This document shows, in pieces, positions 9,027-17,202 of a stretch of DNA of 64,000 nucleotides; within the stretch, counting starts at the first letter, position 1; every line of letters starts with the position of its first letter. The position numbers were made by a program, and so were the translations under genes. The notes under the pieces are model-generated. The model was not told the origin of the DNA. It did not search any database and worked only from the letters and a program-made list of their open reading frames with translations. Origin of the DNA: Rhodobacteraceae bacterium S2214 (GTDB taxonomy: Bacteria > Pseudomonadota > Alphaproteobacteria > Rhodobacterales > Rhodobacteraceae); contig CP081161.1 in the NCBI GenBank assembly GCA_025141675.1, positions 1,586,001 through 1,650,000 on the forward strand, read 5' to 3'.

Positions 9027-9056
9027 ACCCCCCGAGATATTTAAGGCCAAAAGAAG
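9027..9056 (-). repeat. Dispersed 3'-end motif, copy 1 (GATATTT...GGCCAAAAGAAG)
   Basis: The plus strand reads CCCCCCGAGATATTT-AA-GGCCAAAAGAAG, directly abutting the purD stop. Near-identical sequence occurs directly behind hisE (37918-37944) and close behind pyc (44954-44980), always beyond a minus-strand stop codon in the same relative orientation. Confidence 0.7.
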
Positions 9057-10310
9057 TTAAAGCGCGCGCCAACCGATATCGGTGCGGTAAAAACCGCCGG
9101 GCCAGTCAATGTCTTTCGTCATTTTGTAGGCCATGGCATGTGCCTCTTTGAGCGTATCGGCGCGTGCGGTGACTGCCAAGACACGTCCGCCAGTAGCGGT
9201 GATCTGTCCGTCTTTTTCAGTTGTGCCTGCGTGGAACGTCATATGTCCGCTGTCTTCGGGAAGGGCGTCGAGCCCTTTGATCACGCTGCCTTTTTCATAA
9301 GCGCCGGGATAGCCGTTAGCCGCCATGACAATGGTCATCGCGTGGTCGTCCGCCCATGTCGCGTTGATGTCGGCGAGGCGATGTTCGGCGCAGGCCTGTA
9401 GCAGGTCAAGAACCTGACCGCCCAAACGCATCATCAGACACTGGCATTCCGGATCGCCAAAGCGCACGTTGTATTCCACAAGGCGCGGTTGGCCGTCTTT
9501 GATCATCAGGCCGACGAACAACACACCTTCAAAGGGTGTGCCGCGTTTCGCCATTTCATCCATTGTTGGCTTGATGATATCGTCGAGCGCCTTTTGCGTC
9601 ACTGCGTCTGTCATGACAGGGGCGGGGGAGTAGGCCCCCATGCCGCCAGTGTTTGGGCCCGTGTCGCCGTCGCCCACACGTTTGTGGTCTTGCGCCGTGC
9701 CGACGGGCAAAATGGAGGTGCCATCGCAAAGAACGAAGAATGATGCTTCTTCGCCGTCCATGAATTCTTCGATCACGACTTCCGCGCCGTCGTTACCGTC
9801 GAACATGTCAATGATCGCGGCTTCCGCTTCGGGCAGGGTCATCGCAACGGTGACGCCTTTGCCAGCAGCCAAGCCATCAGCTTTAACAACGATGGGCGCG
9901 CCTTGGTCGCGCACGTAGGCCAGTGCCGCGTCGCCGTCGGTGAAATGCGCGTAGCCAGCGGTTGGGGCGTTGGCCGCGTCGCAGATTTCTTTGGTAAAGG
10001 CTTTAGACGCTTCAAGCTTCGCTGCCTCTTGCGATGGGCCGAATACCAGCAGACCCGCGTCACGTAGGCGGTCTGCGACGCCGACGGCGAGTGGGGCTTC
10101 GGGGCCGACGACCACAAAATCCACAGCGTTTTCAGCGGCGAAGGCGGCCACAGCATCGCCGTCCATGATGTCGACGCTGGCGCATTCGCACATCTGCGCG
10201 ATGCCTGCATTTCCGGGGGCGACAATCAGCCGGTCGCATTTCGGGTTCTGTTGGATTGCCCATGCCAGCGCATGTTCGCGCCCGCCGCTGCCCAAAATCA
10301 AAATATTCAT
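9057..10310 (-). CDS. purD: Phosphoribosylamine-glycine ligase
   Basis: 417-aa GAR synthetase, second step of de novo purine synthesis (phosphoribosylamine + glycine + ATP). The N-terminus MNILILGSGGREHALAW is diagnostic. The ATP-grasp domain contains DGLAAGKGVTVA, VIEEFMDGEEAS and RFGDPECQCLM. I chose 10310 (MNILILG) rather than the upstream ATG at 10370, which adds 20 unrelated residues. It is divergent from xseA, with a 71-bp shared promoter gap, and ends directly against a dispersed 3'-end motif. Confidence 0.96.
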   Translation of the reverse strand: MNILILGSGGREHALAWAIQQNPKCDRLIVAPGNAGIAQMCECASVDIMDGDAVAAFAAENAVDFVVVGPEAPLAVGVADRLRDAGLLVFGPSQEAAKLEASKAFTKEICDAANAPTAGYAHFTDGDAALAYVRDQGAPIVVKADGLAAGKGVTVAMTLPEAEAAIIDMFDGNDGAEVVIEEFMDGEEASFFVLCDGTSILPVGTAQDHKRVGDGDTGPNTGGMGAYSPAPVMTDAVTQKALDDIIKPTMDEMAKRGTPFEGVLFVGLMIKDGQPRLVEYNVRFGDPECQCLMMRLGGQVLDLLQACAEHRLADINATWADDHAMTIVMAANGYPGAYEKGSVIKGLDALPEDSGHMTFHAGTTEKDGQITATGGRVLAVTARADTLKEAHAMAYKMTKDIDWPGGFYRTDIGWRAL

Positions 10311-10381
10311 CGCGTGTCCCCGTTGGCCTTTGTTGTCAGGCGTTCTAAAGTCCGCGCGAGCATGCAGCAAGGGCAGATCAC

Positions 10382-11902
10382 ATGGACTTATTCGACGACG
10401 AAGGCCCCGAGAATGAAGCGGGCAACAATGCCCCGGAATTTTCGGTGTCCGAGATTTCGGGTGCGGTGAAGAAAACCATCGAAGGCGGGTTTTCGCATGT
10501 GCGGGTGCGGGGCGAAGTCGGACGCGTGTCGCGGCCGAGGTCGGGTCATCTGTATCTGGACCTGAAGGATGATAAGGCGGTGCTGGCCGGTATCATCTGG
10601 AAAGGCCGTGCTGTGGCATTGGCCCAGCAGCCCGAAGAAGGGATGGAGGTTATCGCGACTGGTAAACTGACCACATTCCCCGGTCAGTCGAAGTATCAAA
10701 TGGTGATCGAAGACATCGCGCCTGCGGGTGCCGGTGCATTGATGGCCATGTTGGAAAAGCGCAAGGCGGCGTTGGCTGCGGAAGGGTTATTTGCCCCGGA
10801 GCGTAAGAAGGAACTGCCGTATCTGCCAGAGGTCATCGGCGTTGTAACATCCCCATCTGGCGCGGTTATTCGCGATATTCTGCATCGGTTACGGGATCGT
10901 TTCCCCCGCAAGGTGCTGGTCTGGCCTGTCGCGGTCCAAGGTCAGAAAAGTGCAACCGAGGTGGCACGCGCTATCGATGGTTTTAATGCCATGACACCGG
11001 GTGGGGCGCTGCCACGACCTGATCTTCTGATCGTCGCCCGTGGTGGTGGATCAATTGAGGACCTGTGGGGCTTTAACGAGGAAATTGTGGCACGCGCTGC
11101 GGCCGCGTCTGACATTCCGTTGATTTCCGCGGTGGGTCACGAAACGGATACCACGTTGATTGATTTCGTGTCCGATATGCGGGCACCGACGCCAACGGCG
11201 GCTGCGGAACTTGCGGTGCCAGTGCGGCTTGATCTGTTGGCTTGGGTGGATCAGCAGGGCGCACGTTTGAGCCGAGCGCTTTCGACTGGTGTGACGCAGC
11301 GCCAGCAACGGGTGCGCGATCTGGGGCGGGCATTGCCGAAGGTCGAAACCTTGGTCGAAGGACCACGGCAGCGCTTGGATTATTTGGGCGAACGTCTGCC
11401 TGGTGCGTTGAATGCGGCGGCGGCGAAGAAACGAGTCGCTTTGTCGAACGCTGGCGGGGCGTTGCGGCCCGCGACGCTGGCGCGTGGGATCGCGGCAGAA
11501 CGGCGGCGCTTGGATGATCTTGGGGGGCGATTAACACCCGCATTGCAACGCAAACTGAACGATAAGGCACAATCTTTCGGGCAGGTCGTACGCGGACTGC
11601 AACCTCGTTTGGTGCAAGGCGACGTGATCCGCAAAGGCGAACAATTGACCAACCTCATTGGTCGTCTGTCGGATCGTGCGAGCCGCCAACAGTCTGAAAG
11701 ACAAGCTAGATTGGACGCGTTGGACCGTCTGCGCGAAACCTTAGGGTATAAAGAAACGTTAAAACGTGGCTACGCCGTTGTACGCGGTGACGGGCAGGTT
11801 GTGACGGACACCAAAGCGGCGAAAGCTGCGCGTGATTTGGAGGTCGAATTTGCCGATGGCCGCGTGACGTTGAACAGCAATCCACAAGGGTCGTTGTTCT
11901 GA
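10382..11902 (+). CDS. xseA: Exodeoxyribonuclease VII large subunit
   Basis: 506-aa XseA. The N-terminal OB-fold reads [42 protein letters not shown]. The catalytic domain contains [32 protein letters not shown] and [16 protein letters not shown] long coiled-coil region follows (about 270-440), then a C-terminal segment [12 protein letters not shown]. With XseB it degrades single-stranded DNA to oligonucleotides; xseB is not in the window. It is transcribed divergently from purD. Confidence 0.96.
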   Translation: MDLFDDEGPENEAGNNAPEFSVSEISGAVKKTIEGGFSHVRVRGEVGRVSRPRSGHLYLDLKDDKAVLAGIIWKGRAVALAQQPEEGMEVIATGKLTTFPGQSKYQMVIEDIAPAGAGALMAMLEKRKAALAAEGLFAPERKKELPYLPEVIGVVTSPSGAVIRDILHRLRDRFPRKVLVWPVAVQGQKSATEVARAIDGFNAMTPGGALPRPDLLIVARGGGSIEDLWGFNEEIVARAAAASDIPLISAVGHETDTTLIDFVSDMRAPTPTAAAELAVPVRLDLLAWVDQQGARLSRALSTGVTQRQQRVRDLGRALPKVETLVEGPRQRLDYLGERLPGALNAAAAKKRVALSNAGGALRPATLARGIAAERRRLDDLGGRLTPALQRKLNDKAQSFGQVVRGLQPRLVQGDVIRKGEQLTNLIGRLSDRASRQQSERQARLDALDRLRETLGYKETLKRGYAVVRGDGQVVTDTKAAKAARDLEVEFADGRVTLNSNPQGSLF

Positions 11903-11979
11903 CGTGATGTGACAGACCTGCGCCCTTTCCAAACATGGGGGGCTGGGCTATTTGACGGGCAAGCAAAGCGGGAACACTT

Positions 11980-13110
11980 ATGACGTTGAATTTTGAAGAA
12001 CCGGGTCAGGTCGAAAAAGACTGGTCTGAAGCGATTTCACCCATCGAAGAAATCATCGACGACGCCCGCAATGGCCGGATGTTTGTGCTGGTGGATCATG
12101 AAGATCGCGAAAACGAAGGCGATCTGGTGATTCCTGCCCAAATGGCGACGCCGGACGCTGTGAATTTCATGGCGACCCACGGGCGTGGTTTGATTTGTTT
12201 GACACTGACGTCCGAACGTTTGGACGCGCTGGATTTGCCTTTGATGGCAGCACAGAATTCATCCCGTCATGAAACCGCCTTTACCGTCTCGATTGAAGCA
12301 CGCGAGGGCGTGACGACAGGTATCTCTGCTGCCGATCGCGCCCGCACGGTCGCTGTGGCGATTGATGCTGGTAAAGGTGCCGCTGACATCGCGACACCGG
12401 GCCATGTGTTTCCGCTGCGGGCCCGCGATGGTGGTGTGCTGGTGCGTGCTGGCCATACCGAGGCAGCCGTTGATATTTCCCGCCTTGCTGGTCTGAACCC
12501 GTCTGGTGTGATTTGCGAGATCATGAAGGACGACGGCGAAATGGCGCGTCTGCCGGATCTGGTGTCTTTCGCGCAATTGCATGGGCTAAAGATCGGGACA
12601 ATTTCCGATTTGATCGCGTATCGCCGTCGCCACGACAACCTTGTGAAGGTGCAGTCGGAAGAGGTGATCACCTCTGAATTTGGCGGTGATTGGGATATGA
12701 AAGTCTATTCCGATCAAGCTCATGGCGACGAACACATTGTGCTGACCAAGGGTGACATCACGGGTGACGCACCTGTTCTCGTGCGGATGCACGCAATGGA
12801 CCCAATGTTGGACGTGATCGGCACCGGACCGAAAGGCCGCGCCGCCGAATTTGGTCACGCTATGCAAGCCGTTGCCGACGAAGGGCGTGGTGTTGTTGTG
12901 CTATTGCGCGATACGGAAATGAAGTTGGAAGTCGCAGATGATGTGTCGCCGAAAACCTTGCGGCAATACGGGCTTGGGGCGCAAATCCTGAGTTCTTTGA
13001 ACCTGAACAAAATTGAACTGCTGACCAATTCACCGACGCCAAAGATCGTCGGGCTCGAGGCCTACGGCCTTGAAATCGTTGGTACACGCAAAATTTCGGA
13101 GCTTGGATAA
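11980..13110 (+). CDS. ribB: DHBP synthase with degenerate GTP cyclohydrolase II-like domain
   Basis: 376 aa. The N-terminal half (about 20-225) is a complete 3,4-dihydroxy-2-butanone-4-phosphate synthase: [45 protein letters not shown]. The C-terminal half (about 230-376) aligns with GTP cyclohydrolase II ([32 protein letters not shown]). The three zinc-binding cysteines of the GCHII signature (SxCxTGDxxGSxRCDCG) are absent: the segment reads [20 protein letters not shown]. So only riboflavin-branch DHBP synthesis is expected. It overlaps ribH by one base (TAATG) in the operon ribB-ribH-nusB. Confidence 0.93.
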   Translation: MTLNFEEPGQVEKDWSEAISPIEEIIDDARNGRMFVLVDHEDRENEGDLVIPAQMATPDAVNFMATHGRGLICLTLTSERLDALDLPLMAAQNSSRHETAFTVSIEAREGVTTGISAADRARTVAVAIDAGKGAADIATPGHVFPLRARDGGVLVRAGHTEAAVDISRLAGLNPSGVICEIMKDDGEMARLPDLVSFAQLHGLKIGTISDLIAYRRRHDNLVKVQSEEVITSEFGGDWDMKVYSDQAHGDEHIVLTKGDITGDAPVLVRMHAMDPMLDVIGTGPKGRAAEFGHAMQAVADEGRGVVVLLRDTEMKLEVADDVSPKTLRQYGLGAQILSSLNLNKIELLTNSPTPKIVGLEAYGLEIVGTRKISELG

Positions 13111-13643
13111 TGGCTGGACCGTCTCACTACATCATGCCGCTGCCGGAATTCGATAAGCCGGTGAAAGTTCTGATCGTCGCATCACCTTATTACAAGGACC
13201 TGTCCGACCATCAGATCGCGGGCGCGAAGGCCGAAATCGAAAAGGCTGGTGGCACGTGGGACATCGTGAACGTCCCCGGTGCGTTGGAAATTCCGACAGC
13301 GATTAGCATTGCCGAACGGATGAGCAATTTTGACGGCTACGTTGCCCTTGGCTGCGTGATCCGCGGTGAGACGACGCATTACGATACGGTCTGCAATGAT
13401 AGTTCGCGGGCGATCCAGCTGCTTGGCTTGCAAGGCGTTTGCATCGGTAATGGTATCCTTACTGTTGAGAACTACGAACAAGCGCAGGTGCGTGCGGACC
13501 CCGCTGATCAAAACAAAGGTGGCGGTGCGGCCGCTGCGGCCTTGCACCTGATCGAACTCAGCCGTAAGTGGGGCCGTCCTGATAAGGGTATCGGGTTCAC
13601 CAGCGACATTCTTCTCGCGCAGCAAGGCAAAACGACGGCATGA
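13110..13643 (+). CDS. ribH: 6,7-dimethyl-8-ribityllumazine synthase
   Basis: 177-aa lumazine synthase, penultimate step of riboflavin synthesis, using the DHBP made by the upstream enzyme. Conserved blocks are WDIVNVPGALEIPTAI, ALGCVIRGETTHYDTVC (catalytic His) and GVCIGNGILTVENYEQA. It overlaps ribB (TAATG) and nusB (ATGA). Length is slightly above the usual 150-160 aa because of a short N-terminal and C-terminal extension. Confidence 0.96.
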   Translation: MAGPSHYIMPLPEFDKPVKVLIVASPYYKDLSDHQIAGAKAEIEKAGGTWDIVNVPGALEIPTAISIAERMSNFDGYVALGCVIRGETTHYDTVCNDSSRAIQLLGLQGVCIGNGILTVENYEQAQVRADPADQNKGGGAAAAALHLIELSRKWGRPDKGIGFTSDILLAQQGKTTA

Positions 13644-14107
13644 CCATTTCGAACAATCAACGGCGCAAGATGAAATCAGCGGCACGGCTTTACGCAGTGC
13701 AGGCGTTGTTTCAGATGGAATCGTCTGGTCAGACCGTTGATCAGGTGATGATCGAATTCAAAGACCATCGCTTTGGCGAGGTATTTGACGACGTTGAAAT
13801 GCAAGAAGGTGACGTGGATACGTTCCATGCGCTGATGGAATATGCCGTTGATAATCAAGCGGCTATCGACCAGATGACCGACCGCGCCTTGGTTGCAAAA
13901 TGGCCGATTGGCCGGATCGACCCGACATTGCGTGCTTTGTTCCGTGCCGCAGGTGCTGAACTCAGCCTGAAAGACACGCCGCCCAAGGTTGTGATCGTTG
14001 AATTTGTTGGCGTCGCCGAGGCGTTCGCGCCGGACAGCAAAGAATCCAAGTTTGTGAATGCTGTGCTGGACCACATGGCCCGCGAGGCCCAGCCGGACGC
14101 GTTCTAG
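13640..14107 (+). CDS. nusB: Transcription antitermination factor NusB
   Basis: 155-aa all-helical NusB: SAARLYAVQALFQMESSGQTV at the N-terminus and PTLRALFRAAGAELSLKDTPPKVVIVEFVGVAEAF with the C-terminal VNAVLDHMARE. It binds boxA RNA with NusE (S10) in rRNA antitermination. The ATGA overlap with ribH is the common ribH-nusB arrangement. Confidence 0.96.
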   Translation: MTISNNQRRKMKSAARLYAVQALFQMESSGQTVDQVMIEFKDHRFGEVFDDVEMQEGDVDTFHALMEYAVDNQAAIDQMTDRALVAKWPIGRIDPTLRALFRAAGAELSLKDTPPKVVIVEFVGVAEAFAPDSKESKFVNAVLDHMAREAQPDAF

Positions 14108-14109
14108 AA

Positions 14110-14616
14110 TCAGCTTGGCAAACAGCCTGTCGATGCGTTTGTCATGTCGATATAAGCTAGACCATCATCACCAAACACGCCTTGTGTCACGTAGTCGCCC
14201 ACTGCGACCGCAACTGTAGCGCCCGCGATTTCTGACCCTGACACTGTGATCTGACGGCCGCCGACAATGGTGTCGTCAAGATCGGCTGTGAGGCGGATCA
14301 TCGCATCCGTTGGCAGCATGCCCACTGAAATATCCAGCGTTGTATCGCCGTCTGTCACGGCACCTGCCGTGACGTTTTCGGTCAAAACTTCAACGGGTTG
14401 AAAGACCTCAACGCCGGCACCTTGTGCGCTTGTATCGAAAATGAGGCCACCATTGGACCCGTTTAAATCGAGTGTCACGGTCGCATTTGTTATCGCGCAG
14501 CCAGCGTTCAGCAATGTGATGCTATCCTTTGGTGCGCCATCTTGGAACTGGACTGTCAGGCCCTGCGCTGTGGCGGAGGTCGCAAATAGTGAAAGGGCGA
14601 TGATCGGCAAACGCAT
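14110..14616 (-). CDS. Exported protein of unknown function (aggregation-factor-core-like)
   Basis: 168 aa with a clear signal peptide (MRLPIIALSLFATSATAQG). The mature part is predicted beta-rich, with two cysteines (C40 region GCAIT; C-terminal TGCLPS) that could form a disulfide. It contains the segments FQDGAPKDSITLLNAG, GAGVEVFQPVEVLTE and DLDDTIVGGRQITVSGSEIAGA. I recall roseobacter proteins with this pattern annotated as 'aggregation factor core', but function is unproven. It is convergent with nusB, 2 bp away. Confidence 0.7.
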   Translation of the reverse strand: MRLPIIALSLFATSATAQGLTVQFQDGAPKDSITLLNAGCAITNATVTLDLNGSNGGLIFDTSAQGAGVEVFQPVEVLTENVTAGAVTDGDTTLDISVGMLPTDAMIRLTADLDDTIVGGRQITVSGSEIAGATVAVAVGDYVTQGVFGDDGLAYIDMTNASTGCLPS

Positions 14617-14756
14617 TGGGCTTTCCTTTGTTTTCGGCTCTTTCAGCGACGTAGCGCCCGCGCGGCGTTAATCAACATCTGCTGTAGCTCGCATTAACCT
14701 TACCCTCATTTTCCTTCGCTAGATCAGTCGCAACGCTTTTGAGATGAGGAGAACCC

Positions 14757-15080
14757 ATGCAAAATGCAGTCATGACGTTTCTGATGCTGTTGTGCGCAAC
14801 GTCCGTCAGTGCCGATGGACCATTGCCCAACCTATCGGATCCGCCAGTACGGCCAATTATTCGCGACGCTGGGCAGCGGGGCAGCGTGGTCGGCGGTCCG
14901 CCGCTTGCATTACCAACGGGGCAATCCGGCCGGTTTGGGTTTTGCAACAATGCGCAAAGGTCGGGAACGCCGCCAGATGCCTATGGCTATGACGTCAAAA
15001 TCGCGTGCGACGCTGTCCTGATCGGCGGCGGTATTTTGGGGGTCATGTTTATGCTGGGTACGGCATCGTCTACGAATTGA
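14757..15080 (+). CDS. Small exported hypothetical protein
   Basis: 107 aa with a signal peptide (MTFLMLLCATSVSA), a Pro-rich middle, two cysteines (FGFCNNA, KIACDAV) and a hydrophobic C-terminal segment (AVLIGGGILGVMFMLG) that could be membrane-embedded. A good ribosome-binding site (GAGGAGA, 14745-14751) precedes the ATG. I do not recognise a family. It is convergent with the 6S-like RNA gene. Confidence 0.6.
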   Translation: MQNAVMTFLMLLCATSVSADGPLPNLSDPPVRPIIRDAGQRGSVVGGPPLALPTGQSGRFGFCNNAQRSGTPPDAYGYDVKIACDAVLIGGGILGVMFMLGTASSTN

Positions 15081-15089
15081 CGTGCAAAG

Positions 15090-15255
15090 GTGGCGAGAAC
15101 CGCAGCAACCGTAGGGGGTTTATTCCCGAGGACCTGTATATACAGGTGGGCGCCAGATAACTGAACCAGGGCTCAGACAGAGCCAGCTCCCTCGGATTTG
15201 CTTAAGGCCACTGGAATGTAACCGCCTGATCACGAGAAGAGCAGAAGCTCGCCAC
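15090..15255 (-). ncRNA. ssrS: Structured small RNA, 6S (SsrS) candidate
   Basis: The 166-nt minus-strand segment folds as a rod. The ends pair perfectly (GTGGCGAG at 15255-15248 with CTCGCCAC at 15097-15090). A second helix pairs GTTACATTCC with GGGAATAAAC, and a third pairs CCGAGG (15196-15191) with CCTCGG (15131-15126). The 3' arm carries a small hairpin CCTGTATATACAGG (15133-15146). Length, closing stem, central bulge and the 3'-arm hairpin fit alphaproteobacterial 6S RNA, which sequesters sigma-70 holoenzyme. A well-placed promoter lies just upstream. A covariance-model search was not possible; another structured RNA remains an alternative. Confidence 0.6.
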
Positions 15256-15260
15256 AGCAT

Positions 15261-15289
15261 CAGATAGGGGGCAGGGCGCGTTGCGACAA
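15261..15289 (-). promoter_or_regulatory. Sigma-70-type promoter of the 6S-like RNA
   Basis: On the minus strand TTGTCG (15289-15284), a 17-bp spacer, then TATCTG (15266-15261). This puts the start at the G of the closing stem (15255). It lies downstream of the terminator of the neighbouring minus-strand operon, so the RNA has its own transcription unit. Confidence 0.6.
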
Positions 15290-15312
15290 GGGGCAACCGA
15301 CACGAGCGGCAA

Positions 15313-15336
15313 GAAAACAGCCAAACCGACGGCTGT
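15313..15336 (-). terminator. Terminator of the arsR-SRPBCC operon
   Basis: Perfect 6-bp stem ACAGCC/GGCTGT (15317-15322 with 15331-15336), 8-nt loop, followed on the minus strand by TTTTCTT. It lies 22 bp beyond the SRPBCC stop. Confidence 0.7.
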
Positions 15337-15357
15337 GTTCCGTGTGCATTGACGGCG

Positions 15358-15768
15358 TTAACCAGCCTGATGTGCATCTTCACGCAAACGCGCGAGGTGA
15401 TCGTCCCAGCCTTTATCAAGGGCCAAGGTCAGGCCAAACGCGTCTTCGCTTTCTGGTAGGCCTTCATGCAGCAGCGCAAGGCGTGTGCCGCCCGGAACAT
15501 CCGTTAGGGTCCATGTAACAGTGCTAGTCGCGTCGCCCAATGGCCCGATTGTAAATGTATAGCGCAGCCTATCAAAGGGTTCAGAGATAAGCACGTCGCC
15601 CCACATCAACCGATCTCCGCTTTCGACACCAAACATTTCATAATCACCCGCGGCCAACGGCTTTGCAGGTTTATGGAACCAAATCGCCAGTTTTTCGGGA
15701 TCAGTAAGGTATTCCCAAACTTTTTCTTTGTCGGCCTTGAGATAGATGGTCTTTTGTAAGGTTGTCAT
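15358..15768 (-). CDS. SRPBCC (AHSA1/START-like) domain protein
   Basis: 136-aa protein of the Aha1/START-like fold: TIYLKADKEKVWEYLTDPEKLAIWF at the N-terminus, a beta-grip middle with LMWGDVLISEPFDRLRYTFTI, and the terminal helix KGWDDHLARLREDAHQ. Such proteins bind hydrophobic ligands; the ligand here is unknown. It overlaps the upstream ArsR regulator by ATGA, a very common ArsR-SRPBCC pairing in bacteria. Confidence 0.88.
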   Translation of the reverse strand: MTTLQKTIYLKADKEKVWEYLTDPEKLAIWFHKPAKPLAAGDYEMFGVESGDRLMWGDVLISEPFDRLRYTFTIGPLGDATSTVTWTLTDVPGGTRLALLHEGLPESEDAFGLTLALDKGWDDHLARLREDAHQAG

Positions 15769-16076
15769 GGTGTGTCCTTTTCAATGGCAGTCTTCAAACT
15801 ATCGAGACGGTCGTCCCAGAAGGCGTCAAAGTCGCTGATCCAGTCACGGATCGGTCCCAGACCGCTGGGTTCAAAAGTGTTGTATCGCTCGCGGCCCTCT
15901 GGTCGGGTCGAGATCAGACCCGCCTCTGCGAGGATGGTCAGATGTTTTTTGACGGCAGCACGCGTCATGTCGAAATTTTCAGACAGCTGTGCGATCGTCA
16001 TGTCGCCGCCACGTAAATGCATCACGATGGCACGACGTGTCGGGTCAGCGAGGGCGCGAAAAGCGAGTTGTGACAT
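15765..16076 (-). CDS. ArsR-family transcriptional regulator
   Basis: 103-aa winged-helix regulator: FRALADPTRRAIVMHLRGGDMTIAQLSENFDMTRAAVKKHLTILAEAGLISTRPEGRERY. No metal-binding cysteines are present, so it is not a classical metal sensor. It heads a two-gene operon with an SRPBCC protein. Twin palindromic operators stand 12 bp upstream of its start, so autorepression is likely. Confidence 0.92.
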   Translation of the reverse strand: MSQLAFRALADPTRRAIVMHLRGGDMTIAQLSENFDMTRAAVKKHLTILAEAGLISTRPEGRERYNTFEPSGLGPIRDWISDFDAFWDDRLDSLKTAIEKDTP

Positions 16077-16087
16077 TGATGTTATCC

Positions 16088-16130
16088 GATACCTTTTGGT
16101 ATCACAATGAATATGATACCAAAAGGTATC
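16088..16130. promoter_or_regulatory. Tandem palindromic operator of the ArsR regulator
   Basis: GATACCTTTTGGTATC (16088-16103) and its reverse complement GATACCAAAAGGTATC (16115-16130), centres 27 bp apart. Each is palindromic outside its central 4 bp, with GATACC/GGTATC arms, and the two together form one large inverted repeat upstream of the arsR start. Confidence 0.8.
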
Positions 16131-16155
16131 GCGTCAAGCGCCGGTTTGAAAACGC

Positions 16156-16184
16156 AAAAGGCGGCAGCTTTGCAGCTACCGCCT
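16156..16184 (-). terminator. Terminator of the DUF481 gene
   Basis: AGGCGG/CCGCCT outer stem (16159-16164 with 16179-16184) with an inner AGCT/AGCT pairing, followed on the minus strand by TTTT. It lies 50 bp beyond the stop. Confidence 0.7.
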
Positions 16185-16233
16185 ATTCGGGCCGGATCAA
16201 TCGTCCAAAGATCCTGCCTTTGGTCTCGATGGA

Positions 16234-17070
16234 TTAGTTGAAGTTGTAGACGACAGAAACACCGAACGTGTTTTTCGCGTCGCCAATTTCTTCGTCTGTT
16301 GCATCGTCAAACGCTGTTGCGAGGCTTGTACGCAGAACCATTTGATCTGTGATCGCAACGTTCAATGCCAATTCGTTGGACAATGTTGTTGAGAACTCAG
16401 AATAGATCACATCTGTGTCGTTTGTGACGTAGCTTGTGTCAGTCAAGCTGCGGAAATAGTTAGAAGAAACGGCAGCAGCGGCTTCTTCAACGCGCTCTTC
16501 ACCAACGACATCCGCGATCCGGTAACCTGGACCCGCTTGAACAGACCACTGGGAAATGTTGTCGTTTAGGATGCGGTAACCAACACCGGCACCAACGAAG
16601 ATGTCCTGTGATGTTTCACCCGTTGTGTCTGCCAAACGGTCAAACGCAAGGTCGGCTTTTGCGAAGCCAAAGAATGCGTCGCCAAAGTTGCGGCGGTAAT
16701 CAATACCTGCCAGCAATTGGTTTTCTGTTTCTGTGCCGTTGTCTTCGCCGTAGACGAAGCTCGCTGTTGCGTCGATGCCGTTTACGCCGTCGAATGTGCC
16801 GTAGCGCAAGCCAATACCCAGATCGGATGACGTGTCGCCATCTTCGGATGTTGATGTGCCGCGCAGGGACAAGGACCCGTATGCGCCGACTTCACGGCCT
16901 TCGGTCCCGAATGTAAATGTGTCGCGTTCTGCGTCGTCATTGATCTGTTCTTGCAGGTCTTCTACGGCGTCTGATGTACGGTCTTGGTTATTGAACGCAG
17001 ATGTCTGTGCGAAACCGGCGTTTGCAGTCAAAGCAGCGGCAGCGGCTAAGATAAAAATATTCGTTTTCAT
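16234..17070 (-). CDS. DUF481/YdiY-like outer-membrane beta-barrel protein
   Basis: 278 aa from 17070, beginning with a signal peptide (MKTNIFILAAAAALTANAGFAQ). A short helical segment (DAVEDLQEQINDDAERD) is followed by a beta-rich domain of alternating amphipathic strands ending in VSVVYNFN, typical of barrel C-termini. It has the look of DUF481 'salt-induced outer membrane protein' family members. The upstream ATG at 17154 would add 28 unrelated residues. Channel or structural role is unknown. Confidence 0.8.
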   Translation of the reverse strand: MKTNIFILAAAAALTANAGFAQTSAFNNQDRTSDAVEDLQEQINDDAERDTFTFGTEGREVGAYGSLSLRGTSTSEDGDTSSDLGIGLRYGTFDGVNGIDATASFVYGEDNGTETENQLLAGIDYRRNFGDAFFGFAKADLAFDRLADTTGETSQDIFVGAGVGYRILNDNISQWSVQAGPGYRIADVVGEERVEEAAAAVSSNYFRSLTDTSYVTNDTDVIYSEFSTTLSNELALNVAITDQMVLRTSLATAFDDATDEEIGDAKNTFGVSVVYNFN

Positions 17071-17202
17071 GGGGTTATCCTTTCCCAATAGAATGAACCG
17101 TCCTGTCTTAGGTACGGGTGCATTTCTGCTATGGGTGGCATATTGCAATACCAAACATTAGGGAAATTCAAAATAATTGTGGTTAAGCCAACTTTTGCTC
17201 AT

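Noticed and set aside
11903..11979. FMN riboswitch before ribB
   Set aside because: The gap is only 77 bp and lacks the conserved RFN core.
15090..15255. tmRNA, SRP RNA or RNase P RNA as identity of the structured RNA
   Set aside because: No tRNA-like end, tag reading frame, SRP tetraloop region or RNase P consensus could be found.
15120..15419. Minus-strand 99-aa open frame
   Set aside because: It covers the 6S-like RNA, its promoter and a terminator and has no family pattern.
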